Assembly (NCBI GenBank): GCA_023460955.1
Contig: JAEWOH010000030.1
Coordinates: forward strand, 1-47,765
Reading direction: 5' to 3'
Source: Bacillota bacterium
Lineage (GTDB): Bacteria; Bacillota; Clostridia; Acetivibrionales; DSM-1351
Length of the DNA: 47,765 nt
Below the pieces are notes generated by a model, which saw only the letters and a list, made by a program, of their open reading frames with translations, had not been told where the DNA came from and did not search any database. Below, piece after piece: positions 33,270 through 41,214 of this stretch (the stretch's first letter is position 1; every line of letters starts with the position of its first letter). Position numbers and translations under genes: made by a program.

Positions 33270-33580
33270 AATAAATAAAACCCGTCTCTGTTAAAAGAGA
33301 CGGGTTATTCCGCGGTACCACTCTTGTTAGCTTTTTAATTCACATTTGGAAGGTGTTGTTCTGATATATAATCAAAAAACCACCAATAAAACGTGAACTC
33401 ATAGCTCACTTAATACCTGTAACGTAGGTGAACGGCTGTTTTTAGCAGCAGCTCCACGGCGAGTTCAAAGGATGCAGCCTGCTATGCTTTCACCGTCGCA
33501 AATGCGTTGCACAGCTCTCTGGGAGGTTCATTTCTTTTACTATTCCGCTTCATAACCTGTCCATATAGAATTTTCTTCCA
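33270..33580 (-). promoter_or_regulatory. T-box riboswitch (leucine, specifier CTC) with terminator
   Basis: On the minus strand the leader of leuS shows the T-box hallmarks in order. The AGAGAGCTG block is near the Stem I terminal region. The GAACTCGCC segment has specifier codon CTC (plus 33461-33463), matching leucine. AGAGTGGTACCGCGG is the antiterminator core (TGGTACCGCGG at plus 33310-33320). A terminator stem AACCCGTCTCT / AGAGACGGGTT (33279-33289 and 33296-33306) ends the element, followed by TTTATTTATTT. Uncharged tRNA-Leu binding to the specifier and T-box bulge would favour the antiterminator and leuS transcription. A TTGAAA about 50 bases upstream is a possible -35. The 5' limit is approximate. 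Confidence 0.93.
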
Positions 33581-33646
33581 GATTTTCAGCTAAAAATCTT
33601 AGCTTAACTAGTAAAGAGTATCATATCTAAATAAATTTTTCAACTC

Positions 33647-33720
33647 TAAGCTTTCGCAAAAATATTACTGTAAGTTCATTCAAAAAATATTACTTTAAGC
33701 TTTCGCAAAAAATATTACTC
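33647..33720. repeat. Tandem repeat, 24-25-bp unit, three copies
   Basis: Three units share TAAG, a variable centre, and CAAAAAATATTACT: 33647-33670, 33671-33695 and 33696-33720. Units 1 and 3 share CTTTCGCAAAAA exactly, while unit 2 has TTCATTCAAAAA. The third copy contains the stop codon and last codons of the minus-strand transporter gene, so the other two are duplications of that gene end. Confidence 0.8.
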
Positions 33721-34036
33721 CTGCCAGAATAAGGACTGTCCCTAATAGTTTTAAAGGTGTTATGGCTTCATGGAATATATAGTACCCGGCAAACAGGCTG
33801 AAGGCGTAAGTTGTGCTGGTTAGGGCATAGGCTACAGAAAAAGGGATCTTTGATAAAATATAAAGCCACAGTACGGTTGACAAGCCATAGGCAATTATTC
33901 CCGATAATACAAACGGGCTTACCAGCAGCTTGTAAGAGAACCCTCCAGTTCTCATAACAGCCATTTTCCACAAAACCTGTCCGAAAATCGTTACTGCTGA
34001 GTTTAATATAGTTAAAAAAATATATTTGACAGACAT
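33695..34036 (-). CDS. Small four-helix transporter (EamA/SMR-like)
   Basis: A 113-aa membrane protein with four transmembrane segments (about residues 4-24, 35-57, 66-86 and 92-111). This is half the size of a DMT/EamA carrier and the size of SMR proteins, which work as dimers. The third helix region FSVAYALTSTTYAFSLFAGYYIFHE and the ending LGTVLILAGVIFF are typical of the DMT superfamily. ArnE/ArnF-like lipid-sugar flippase subunits are another half-size possibility. SMR drug exporters carry a Glu in helix 1; here helix 1 has none (LNSAVTIFGQVLWK), so drug export is less likely. Substrate unknown. Confidence 0.8.
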   Translation of the reverse strand: MSVKYIFLTILNSAVTIFGQVLWKMAVMRTGGFSYKLLVSPFVLSGIIAYGLSTVLWLYILSKIPFSVAYALTSTTYAFSLFAGYYIFHEAITPLKLLGTVLILAGVIFFAKA

Positions 34037-34184
34037 GGCAAATTCCCTTTTTTGATTAGTATTCCAATGGAGGGATTAGTTTATTCGGGTTTTTATGTTT
34101 CTGTCTTTTTAGGAACATGGATGGTATAATGATGAATAATCAAGGTGTTTATAAATAAAATAACTCCCAAGGGGTCAAAATTAT

Positions 34185-35045
34185 ATGAAAGTATCGCATC
34201 AATGTATATATTGTCTTGCAAGGCAAGCAGTAGAAATTGCCGAAGAAGTGACTAACAATTCAGAGCAGCAGGAACAGATAATTAAAATGTCTTTACAGGA
34301 GCTTGCAAATACTGCTTTTAGTGAGTCAGCACCTGAAATAGCTTATAGAATGCACCGGCATGCAAAAAACATAACAGGTATTAATGATCCTTATGAACAA
34401 TTGAAGGAAAGGTATAATGTTTTCGCAAAGGAAATCTGCGAGAGAATAAAAGAGGAGAATTGGCTTGAGAAGGCCGAGGACCGTTTTGATATGGCTTGCA
34501 GACTGGCTATAGCAGGTAATATTATTGATTTCTCAGTCGGACTGGAGCTGGAGTTGTCAGATATTATTAAATCAGTAGAGGACAGTATCAAACACGGTAT
34601 TTTCGGAGTTGGGACAAAGGCCTTAAGAGAGGCTGCCGAAAAAGCAGATAAAATTATGTATATAGGTGACAATGCCGGAGAAATAATCTTTGATAAATTT
34701 CTGCTGGAAAATCTACCGCTGAACAAGATCACCTATGTAGTAAAGGGGGGCCCCATCGTTAATGACGCAACAATGCAGGACGCAATAAGTTCGGGAGTTG
34801 CGGATCTGGTAAGAGTTATTGACAACGGCCATGCCTCACAGGGGATTCTTCTGGAAAAGTGCTCCTTGGAATTTTACCGAGAATTCCAAGAGTCAGATCT
34901 AATTATAAGCAAAGGTCAGGCAAATTATGAAACCTTAAGTGATATTAAGGATAAAAACATATTTTACTTATTAAGGGCAAAATGCAGTTCTGTTGCTGAT
35001 TCTATTGGCTGCAACCAAATGGATTATGTCCTCACAAGGTTATAA
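34185..35045 (+). CDS. DUF89-family damage-control phosphatase
   Basis: A 286-aa member of the DUF89/ARMT1 family, metal-dependent phosphatases thought to remove damaged or surplus sugar-phosphate metabolites. Visible features are an N-terminal CIYC (C7, C10) as in subfamily I proteins of prokaryotes, an all-helical N-terminal region, and the metal-binding IGDNAGEIIFDKF. KGGPIVNDAT and ISKGQANYETL are the other family signatures. The length fits subfamily I. It is convergent with the two-component regulator, with only 2 bases between the stops, so no separate terminator exists for either. Confidence 0.88.
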   Translation: MKVSHQCIYCLARQAVEIAEEVTNNSEQQEQIIKMSLQELANTAFSESAPEIAYRMHRHAKNITGINDPYEQLKERYNVFAKEICERIKEENWLEKAEDRFDMACRLAIAGNIIDFSVGLELELSDIIKSVEDSIKHGIFGVGTKALREAAEKADKIMYIGDNAGEIIFDKFLLENLPLNKITYVVKGGPIVNDATMQDAISSGVADLVRVIDNGHASQGILLEKCSLEFYREFQESDLIISKGQANYETLSDIKDKNIFYLLRAKCSSVADSIGCNQMDYVLTRL

Positions 35046-35047
35046 AA

Positions 35048-35668
35048 TCACTTGTTTTTATAGTAAAAAACTGCAAGTTGGGTTCTGTCTCTCAAATGAA
35101 GCTTCTCAAGTAAAATGCTGATATAGTTTCTTACTGTACCTTCACTAAGGAACATGGCTTCAGATATTTCCTTGTTATTCAGGCCCTCTGCTATATGCAC
35201 CAGCAGTTCAATTTCCTTGTCGGTAAGCTCGTAGCTTGTAAAGGAAGAGGTACTGCTGCCTTGCATAAGGCTTGGGAGCTTTGTAATAATTTCATCACCA
35301 AAAACGCTCTGTCCCATATGTACTGCCTTGAGAGCGGGTACGATACTTTCAAAGTTCTGTTTAAGCAAATAACCCTTTGCCCCTATCTTCAGAGCCTGAA
35401 TAATATATGCATCATCGGAAAAGGTCGTCAGGTATAGAATTCTTGCATGGGGATACTGCTTTAAAATTGTTTCTCCGGCATCAAGTCCGGTCATTGTGTC
35501 CATTCTGATATCCATAAGCAATATGTCGGGATTCAGACGGCGGTACAGTTCTATAGCCTGTATACCGTTATTTCCAAGGCCAACAACCTTTATTTCAGGG
35601 TCGGCTTCCAATATTGTTTTAAGTGAAACGCAAACAAGTTTATCATCATCAACCACCAATATATTCAT
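35048..35668 (-). CDS. NarL/LuxR-type response regulator
   Basis: A 206-aa two-component regulator. The receiver domain (residues 1-118) has the acidic pocket DDD (7-9), phospho-acceptor D53 in LLMDIRMD, Thr in YLTTFSDD and Lys in GAKGYLLK. The LuxR helix-turn-helix (about 145-205) shows LTDKEIELLVHIAEGLNNKEI and SEGTVRNYISILLEKL. The frame opens at 35686, but TGGAG before ATG 35668 and the family start MNILVVDDD favour 35668. It follows the histidine kinase gene by 63 bases on the same strand, so the two form a pair. Confidence 0.93.
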   Translation of the reverse strand: MNILVVDDDKLVCVSLKTILEADPEIKVVGLGNNGIQAIELYRRLNPDILLMDIRMDTMTGLDAGETILKQYPHARILYLTTFSDDAYIIQALKIGAKGYLLKQNFESIVPALKAVHMGQSVFGDEIITKLPSLMQGSSTSSFTSYELTDKEIELLVHIAEGLNNKEISEAMFLSEGTVRNYISILLEKLHLRDRTQLAVFYYKNK

Positions 35669-35731
35669 TATGAAACTCCATTTCACGTACAGAATTTTAT
35701 CGTCCTTAATTAATAATAAGTTTATTACCAG

Positions 35732-36865
35732 CTAATTTGACTTGGGCACTGAGATAAAGATTTTAAAGCCGTTTTCTATATTAATATGGGTGTTACCATT
35801 AAAGGTTCTTATCCTATCGGAAATATTATTCAGGCCAATTCCGTTATCAATATCAAAAGACTTAACTCTTCCATTATCCTGAATAACCAGCTGATACAGA
35901 GCGGGATGCTCTCTAAGAATAATCTTAACCTCAGTAGCATCGGAGTGCTTTATTACATTGGACAAAGCTTCTTTTACAATTGTTATAAAGCAGTACTTAA
36001 GCTTTTTGTCCATTGCCCCTGAAATATCATAGTCAAGAGAAACAGGGCAAAAAGTAAAATTTCTTACAAGTGTGGAAATTTGAGACTGCAAATCAATAGA
36101 TTCATCATGAAGATCGTGTACGCTTCTTCTTATACTGTCCATTGCCTGCGTTAATGTAGACTTTATGGAGGATAGATTTTCCTTAAGCTGCTCTTCCTTA
36201 TTGATTGCCATTAAAGCGCCAAGCTGGAGTAGGCATCTTGATAGCAGGTGCCCCACATTATCATGAATTTCCCTGGCTATTCTGTTTCTTTCATTAAGAG
36301 TAGCCATATTGATTTCGTAGTCCTGCTTTTCCATCAACTCGCTGTTTTTCTTTTCCAAAAGGATTGAACGTTCTTTTGAAGTATCTCTTAAGAGTTTGTA
36401 TTGACTAATTAAATACTTATTTTTATCTGTCCTGAATTTCAGTAAATAGGAAAGCCCGGCCAGTATAGGTAACAGCCCCCATAAGGGTTTAGACAATGAA
36501 GCAAAATGAGTAACGTAGGGAATTATGGACAAAAGGGCAATAAATTGATAATTTACAGCAAACACATCATAGAGGACAAGCGGCATAAACACCAGAAACT
36601 CGGGGGCAAATTGGCATAGCAGGGCATACCCTGCTGTAAACAACATTTTGATTCTCCGATTATCAAAATAACTGTTCAGGGACGAAAACGTCAGGCAAAG
36701 TATAAATGGAGTAACGCTTATACCGTAGTCCGAATCAATTATGTACAGCACACTGCACGCTATAAAAATAAAAACCTTGTCAACGAGCTCAATCATATAA
36801 AAGGCATATCTCCTGGAGAATACTTTCTGTAATTTATAGGAATATTCTATCAAGCATTTAAACAA
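35732..36865 (-). CDS. Sensor histidine kinase, HisKA_3 type
   Basis: A 377-aa membrane kinase. The N-terminal 140 residues hold about five transmembrane segments (for example VFIFIACSVLYII, FLVFMPLVLYDVF and FASLSKPLWGLLPILAGL) with no large extracellular domain, so it may sense a membrane state. A coiled linker precedes the HisKA_3 dimer box ERNRIAREIHDNVGHLL (phospho-His). The HATPase follows (VKEALSNVIKHS N box; DNGRVKSFDIDNGIGLNNI G region). It pairs with the LuxR-type regulator. The start is uncertain: the frame opens at a TTG (36865) without a clear ribosome binding site, and an inner ATG in RYAFYMIELV has GGAG 13 bases upstream. The layout resembles LiaS/DesK-like envelope-stress sensors. 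Confidence 0.87.
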   Translation of the reverse strand: MFKCLIEYSYKLQKVFSRRYAFYMIELVDKVFIFIACSVLYIIDSDYGISVTPFILCLTFSSLNSYFDNRRIKMLFTAGYALLCQFAPEFLVFMPLVLYDVFAVNYQFIALLSIIPYVTHFASLSKPLWGLLPILAGLSYLLKFRTDKNKYLISQYKLLRDTSKERSILLEKKNSELMEKQDYEINMATLNERNRIAREIHDNVGHLLSRCLLQLGALMAINKEEQLKENLSSIKSTLTQAMDSIRRSVHDLHDESIDLQSQISTLVRNFTFCPVSLDYDISGAMDKKLKYCFITIVKEALSNVIKHSDATEVKIILREHPALYQLVIQDNGRVKSFDIDNGIGLNNISDRIRTFNGNTHINIENGFKIFISVPKSN

Positions 36866-36934
36866 ATCACAACAATAACGTTAACATACCTTAACGGGCA
36901 CATTCTCAAGATAAATTTCAATTTCATAGAATTA

Positions 36935-36993
36935 GTTTACATAAATCGAGACTTTTTATGAACCTCAATATACTGAGTTACATAAAATAGACT
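36935..36993. promoter_or_regulatory. Direct repeat in the kinase-manC intergenic region
   Basis: TTACATAAA followed by 3 or 2 bases and AGACT occurs twice, at 36937-36953 and 36978-36993. The TTACATAAA starts are 41 bases apart, about four helical turns, on the same face. They lie between the divergent two-component and glycan operons and could be regulator sites. No protein is assigned. Confidence 0.4.
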
Positions 36994-37025
36994 AAAAACT
37001 ATATTAAATTTGGAGAAGGATGTTA

Positions 37026-38099
37026 ATGGAAAGATTCGTAGTAATAATGGCAGGAGGAACAGGCACCAGACTTTGGCCTATTTCCAGAAAGTCAATGCCC
37101 AAGCAGTTTGTTAACATAGGGGATGGCAGCTGTATGCTGGTTCAAACGATTCAAAGGATGAAGGATACTGTCCCTGCTGATCATTGCTTTATAATAACCG
37201 ATAAAAGTCTGAAAAAAATAACTTATACAACCGTAAAAGGTTTGATTCCCACAGAGAATATAATACTTGAACCTGAAAGGAAGAATACTGCAGCCTGTAT
37301 CGAATATGCAGCAATTACCCTAAAAAAGAAATATGGGGAAGGGATAGTTTGTTTTGTGCCGGCAGATGGTTATATTAATGACCGAAAGAGTTATTCCGAA
37401 GCAATCGAGTTAGCTTATGAAGCAGCAGAAGAAACTCAGGCCCTTGTGGTTGTAGGAATAACGCCAACTTATCCTGCTACCGGGTACGGATATATCCAGG
37501 TAGACAAGGAAAAAGGAGATGATGAAAGACTCCTTATCGTTCAGAAATTTATTGAAAAGCCGGATATGGAAACCGCCAGAAAATTCTTTGAATCGGGCGA
37601 ATTTCTCTGGAACGGAGGAATTCTAGTAGGGAGTCTTGATGCAATAGTTGAAAGCATTAAAAAGTTTTTACCGGAGCATGATCAAAGAATAGGCACGGCA
37701 GCAATGCGAACAAAGGGCTTCAGAAGTAACAGATATATTAATGAAGCATATAATAAAGTACAAAACGTATCCTTTGATAATGGTGTACTTGAAAAAACAG
37801 ATTGTATTTATGTAATAAAAGGGTTGTTTGATTGGGATGACATAGGAAGTATTGATGCACTGTCAAAGACCTTTAAGGCTGATGACGATGGAAATGTCAT
37901 AAAGGGCAAATATGTTGGTGTTGATACCACGAATTCCATTATTATCAGTGATGAGACCCTTGTTACAACAATAGGAGTAGACAATCTTATTATTGTCAGC
38001 ACAAAGGACTCAATAATTGTTTGCCCTCGAGAAAGAGCCCAGGATGTAAAAGGACTTGTGGAGCTATTGAAACAAACAGGGCATGAGGATATTTTATAG
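37026..38099 (+). CDS. manC: Mannose-1-phosphate guanylyltransferase
   Basis: Makes GDP-mannose from mannose 1-phosphate and GTP. It is a 357-aa single-domain enzyme without the C-terminal phosphomannose isomerase domain found in bifunctional ManC. The nucleotidyltransferase signature MAGGTGTRLWPISRKSMPKQF is at the N-terminus. EPERKNTAA, FVPADGYI, FIEKPD, WNGGILVG and LFDWDDIGS (metal/sugar site) follow as expected. An ATG at 37020 is in frame, but GGAGAAGG at 37012-37019 fits ATG 37026 better; the difference is two residues. It is the first gene of a five-gene plus-strand cluster, with the next start 13 bases after its stop. It supplies the activated sugar for that cluster. Confidence 0.95.
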   Translation: MERFVVIMAGGTGTRLWPISRKSMPKQFVNIGDGSCMLVQTIQRMKDTVPADHCFIITDKSLKKITYTTVKGLIPTENIILEPERKNTAACIEYAAITLKKKYGEGIVCFVPADGYINDRKSYSEAIELAYEAAEETQALVVVGITPTYPATGYGYIQVDKEKGDDERLLIVQKFIEKPDMETARKFFESGEFLWNGGILVGSLDAIVESIKKFLPEHDQRIGTAAMRTKGFRSNRYINEAYNKVQNVSFDNGVLEKTDCIYVIKGLFDWDDIGSIDALSKTFKADDDGNVIKGKYVGVDTTNSIIISDETLVTTIGVDNLIIVSTKDSIIVCPRERAQDVKGLVELLKQTGHEDIL

Positions 38100-38112
38100 C
38101 ACGGAGGTTTAA

Positions 38113-39024
38113 ATGGTGATTGATAAATTTCTATTAATCAAGTCTACAGGGAACGGTTTTTGGTATGATATGCATCACTTACTCACACAGCTGTATCTCG
38201 CTGAAATTACACACAGAATACCGGTGGTTTACTGGGGAAAGAACTGTTTGTACAGTATTGATGAATATAGCGATGCTTTCAGTCAGTTTTTTCTGCCTGT
38301 ATCGACTTATTCAATAGAGGACCTTGAGAAACCCGACTATACATTTTTCCCCAAGGTATGGAACTATAGAAATCTTCGGGAGGAAAGCACGCCTGTTGAA
38401 GTTGAAATTTCGTATGAGGAAACTGTCAAATCACAAGCGAATGTAGTTGTTCAAAATTATTTCATAGAACATGAAAAGTTAATGTATTGGATTGAAAAAC
38501 ATCCCGAATACGGTTTCATATCAAAGTACCTATACAGGGAAATGCTTAAAAAGCATATCCGTTTACAGCCACTTGTTTCAGATGAAATAGAAGATTTTTA
38601 TTTTACCCATATGCAGGGAGAGAAACTAATAGCCGTCCATATCCGCGGAAGTGATAAGGTAGTTGAAGTAGAGTACCTCAATGAACTTAATAAGAGATAT
38701 CCGGATGAAATCAACAAGGTACTGGCTTTATACCCAAAGGCCCACGTGTTTTTAATGACTGATTGCAAGGATATTTTAGAGCAATACAAAGAGATGTATC
38801 CGGGCAGCGTTATAAGTACAGAGTGCAAAAGGGTTCTGACAGAAGGACCCGGCTCTCACTTTCAGGAGTATGAGGATAAGGCCAGGAAGGGTTTGGAGAT
38901 TATCAAAGACACCTGGTTAGCTGCCAAATGTGATTATTTCATAGGCAACGGCTATTCAAATGTATCGCTGGCAATAAGCGAGCTGAAGGACTGGGATAGA
39001 AACAGGCTGAAGCTTTTATATTGA
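38113..39024 (+). CDS. Fucosyltransferase-like glycosyltransferase (NodZ/FUT8/POFUT clan)
   Basis: A 303-aa cytoplasmic glycosyltransferase of GT-B type. The donor-binding segment AVHIRGSDKV (about 175-183) corresponds to the HxRxxD-type GDP-fucose-binding motif of NodZ, FUT8 and POFUT enzymes. Before the C-terminus, LAAKCDYFIGNGYSNVSLAISEL matches that clan's donor-pocket strand and helix. The N-terminal LLIKSTGNGFWYDMHHLLTQLYLAEI resembles the start of the acceptor domain. It lies directly after manC, which makes GDP-mannose, so a GDP-activated sugar is the likely donor. Which sugar (mannose derivative, fucose-like or branched) and which acceptor are unknown. GGAGG lies just before ATG 38113. 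Confidence 0.72.
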   Translation: MVIDKFLLIKSTGNGFWYDMHHLLTQLYLAEITHRIPVVYWGKNCLYSIDEYSDAFSQFFLPVSTYSIEDLEKPDYTFFPKVWNYRNLREESTPVEVEISYEETVKSQANVVVQNYFIEHEKLMYWIEKHPEYGFISKYLYREMLKKHIRLQPLVSDEIEDFYFTHMQGEKLIAVHIRGSDKVVEVEYLNELNKRYPDEINKVLALYPKAHVFLMTDCKDILEQYKEMYPGSVISTECKRVLTEGPGSHFQEYEDKARKGLEIIKDTWLAAKCDYFIGNGYSNVSLAISELKDWDRNRLKLLY

Positions 39025-39112
39025 GTTAAGAGATAGGGTCTATGCAATATAAGGACTACATTTGTCTTGGTAGACATAATCGTTATTTAAAATTTTGTAG
39101 GGGGAACTTTTA

Positions 39113-40084
39113 ATGCCTGACAGAGTCAAGTTACTTGAATTATATAGAACAATGCTAACAATAAGAAAAGTTGAGTTAAAAATCGCCGGCGAATACAAAA
39201 ATGATGAAATGAAGACTCCCATACATTTGTCAATCGGACAGGAGGCTGTTTCTGCCGGAGTATGTGCTAACCTTAACAGGGACGATTATGTTTTCGGTAC
39301 CCACAGAAGCCATGCCCAATATATCGCCAAAGGCGGCGATGTTAAGAAAATGATAGCTGAGCTTTATCTCAGAAAGACCGGCTGCTCTTCCGGAAGGGGA
39401 GGTTCCATGCATCTGATGGCCCCCGAGGTTGGAATTTTTGGGTCAACAGCTATTGTGGGAGGAAACCTGCCGCTTGGAACCGGAACCGCTCTGGCCTCCA
39501 AAATTTCAAGCGACGGGAAGGTAACGGCTGTATTTTTTGGTGATGGAGCCGTTGATGAAGGAACCTTCCATGAGAGCCTTAATTTTGCTGCGTTGAAGCA
39601 GCTGCCGGTAATATATGTCTGTGAAAATAATGCCTATGCCATAAACTCTCACCAATCAGCGAGACATACAAAGGATAACATCTACAGGTGGGCTGAAAGT
39701 TACGGTATCCCGGGATATCAGCTTGACGGAAACGATGTTATCAAGGTGTCGGATTATGCATCAGCTGCAATTGAACGGGCAAGGAAAGGGGAGGGCCCCA
39801 CCTTGCTTGAGTGCATAACCTACAGATGGAAGGGGCATATTGGAACGGTTACTGACGTCGGAGAGGGGCAGCGCTCTCAGGATGAGTATGACTACTGGCT
39901 TTCAAAGTGTCCTATAAGATGGTACACAGGTTATCTATATGATATTGGCCTTCTGGATGAGGTTACTGAAAAAACTGTCAATAGTGAAATAGATACCTTA
40001 GTGGGGGAGGCCTTCGAGTTTGCTCAAAAGTCACCAAAGCCGGAACCTGGTGAATTGGCAGATTTTGTATATGCGGGGCAGTAG
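39113..40084 (+). CDS. Thiamine-pyrophosphate E1 alpha subunit (2-oxoacid dehydrogenase type)
   Basis: A 323-aa E1 alpha subunit. The TPP/Mg signature runs from FFGDGAVDEGTFHESLN (GDG at 143-145) to ENNAYAIN (171-178). The FGTHRSHAQYIAKG region and GSMHLMAPEVGIFGSTAIVGGNLP match the pyruvate/acetoin dehydrogenase E1 alpha family, as does the length of about 325 aa. E1 alphas form alpha2beta2 enzymes that decarboxylate a 2-oxoacid and pass the acyl (or acyl-anion) unit on. No E2 lipoyl-acyltransferase or E3 gene is adjacent; instead the neighbours are nucleotide-sugar and glycosyltransferase genes. ATG 39113 has GGGGG upstream. The gap to the E1 beta start is 73 bases. Confidence 0.88.
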   Translation: MPDRVKLLELYRTMLTIRKVELKIAGEYKNDEMKTPIHLSIGQEAVSAGVCANLNRDDYVFGTHRSHAQYIAKGGDVKKMIAELYLRKTGCSSGRGGSMHLMAPEVGIFGSTAIVGGNLPLGTGTALASKISSDGKVTAVFFGDGAVDEGTFHESLNFAALKQLPVIYVCENNAYAINSHQSARHTKDNIYRWAESYGIPGYQLDGNDVIKVSDYASAAIERARKGEGPTLLECITYRWKGHIGTVTDVGEGQRSQDEYDYWLSKCPIRWYTGYLYDIGLLDEVTEKTVNSEIDTLVGEAFEFAQKSPKPEPGELADFVYAGQ

Positions 40085-40157
40085 AAATATAGGGGCAGAC
40101 ATATAGAGGCAACATTTGCTGATAAGAGTTTGTGTTTTATTAAACAGGAGGTTAAAA

Positions 40158-41198
40158 ATGCCTTGGACCACAGTTGAAGTTGAAAAACAGGATAAATTTA
40201 TCATTGATGATGACTCACAGTCCGGAAGGACTATTTCATATAAGGATGCATTATACGAAGCTCTGGATCAGTCTATGGAAAGAGACTCCCGGGTATTTCT
40301 GATGGGAGAAGGAATAGATGATGTAGCAGGAGTTTTCGGCACCACAAAGGGGCTAAATGAAAAGTATGGCAGCCATAGGGTCTTTGACACTCCAATAGCC
40401 GAAAACTCGCTCACGGGTATTGCTGCCGGCGCTGCAATGGCAGGCTTGAGACCGGTTTTGGTGCACGCCCGGATGGACTTTTTACTGCTCTCCTTTGACC
40501 AATTGGTTAATCATGCTTCAAAATGGAGCTATATGACGGGCGGAAAAGTAAGCGTGCCCATGGTGGTGCGCACTATCAGCGCCAGAGGCTGGGGCTCGGG
40601 AGCCCAGCATTCACAGTGTATTCAAGGAATGCTGATGAATGTTCCGGGCTTGAAGATAGCTGTACCGGCAACACCTTATGATGCAAAGGGCTTAATGGTT
40701 TCAAGCATCATTGATAATAATCCGGTGCTGTTTGTGGAGCACAGGTGGCTTTACAAAACAATGGGCAAGGTACCCGATACACTGTATTCCATTCCCTTCG
40801 GAAAGGGCGTAATAAGGAAAAAGGGCAGTGATGTAACTGTTGTGGCTATATCCTATATGGTCATAGAGGCCTTGAAGGCCGCTCAGAAGCTGGCGTTTGA
40901 AAATATATCGGTTGAAGTTATTGATTTGAGAACTATAAAGCCCATTGATGAAGATATCCTTCTGGAATCTCTGGCTAAAACAGGAAAGCTGATAGTTGCA
41001 GATACCGGAGCCAGGACAGGAGGGGCAGCCTCAGAAATAGCAGCCATTGTGGCTGAAAAGGGGCTTGAGCACCTTAAAAAACCCGTTGTCAGGGTTTGCT
41101 GCCCCGATACTCCCACACCTACAAGCGATGTGCTGGAAAAGGCGTATTATCCCGATGCAGACACTATTTGCAACGCAGTTAGGAAATTGATGAAATAG
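40158..41198 (+). CDS. Thiamine-pyrophosphate E1 beta subunit (transketolase-like)
   Basis: A 346-aa E1 beta subunit, partner of the preceding E1 alpha. The N-terminal pyrimidine-binding domain shows ISYKDALYEALDQSMERDSRVFLMGEGI, split across the conserved Glu of GEGI, and ENSLTGIAAGAAMAGLRPVL. Beta-subunit blocks follow: MVVRTISARGWGSGAQHSQ, VPATPYDAKGL, LFVEHRWLYK. The transketolase C-terminal domain shows VEVIDLRTIKPIDEDILLESL, then DTPTPTS. The frame opens at 40116, but AGGAGG just before ATG 40158 fixes the start. It should form an alpha2beta2 complex with its neighbour. The SDR gene follows 16 bases after its stop. Confidence 0.9.
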   Translation: MPWTTVEVEKQDKFIIDDDSQSGRTISYKDALYEALDQSMERDSRVFLMGEGIDDVAGVFGTTKGLNEKYGSHRVFDTPIAENSLTGIAAGAAMAGLRPVLVHARMDFLLLSFDQLVNHASKWSYMTGGKVSVPMVVRTISARGWGSGAQHSQCIQGMLMNVPGLKIAVPATPYDAKGLMVSSIIDNNPVLFVEHRWLYKTMGKVPDTLYSIPFGKGVIRKKGSDVTVVAISYMVIEALKAAQKLAFENISVEVIDLRTIKPIDEDILLESLAKTGKLIVADTGARTGGAASEIAAIVAEKGLEHLKKPVVRVCCPDTPTPTSDVLEKAYYPDADTICNAVRKLMK

Positions 41199-41214
41199 CA
41201 GGAGGGCATAAGCT

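Noticed and set aside
33270..33580. A T-box of other amino-acid specificity
   Set aside because: The specifier reads CTC after GAA in the expected place and the downstream gene is leuS, so leucine is the consistent assignment.
20752..33720. CRISPR array made of the short tandem repeats
   Set aside because: The units are contiguous with no spacers and only 19-25 bp long, and there are no cas genes.
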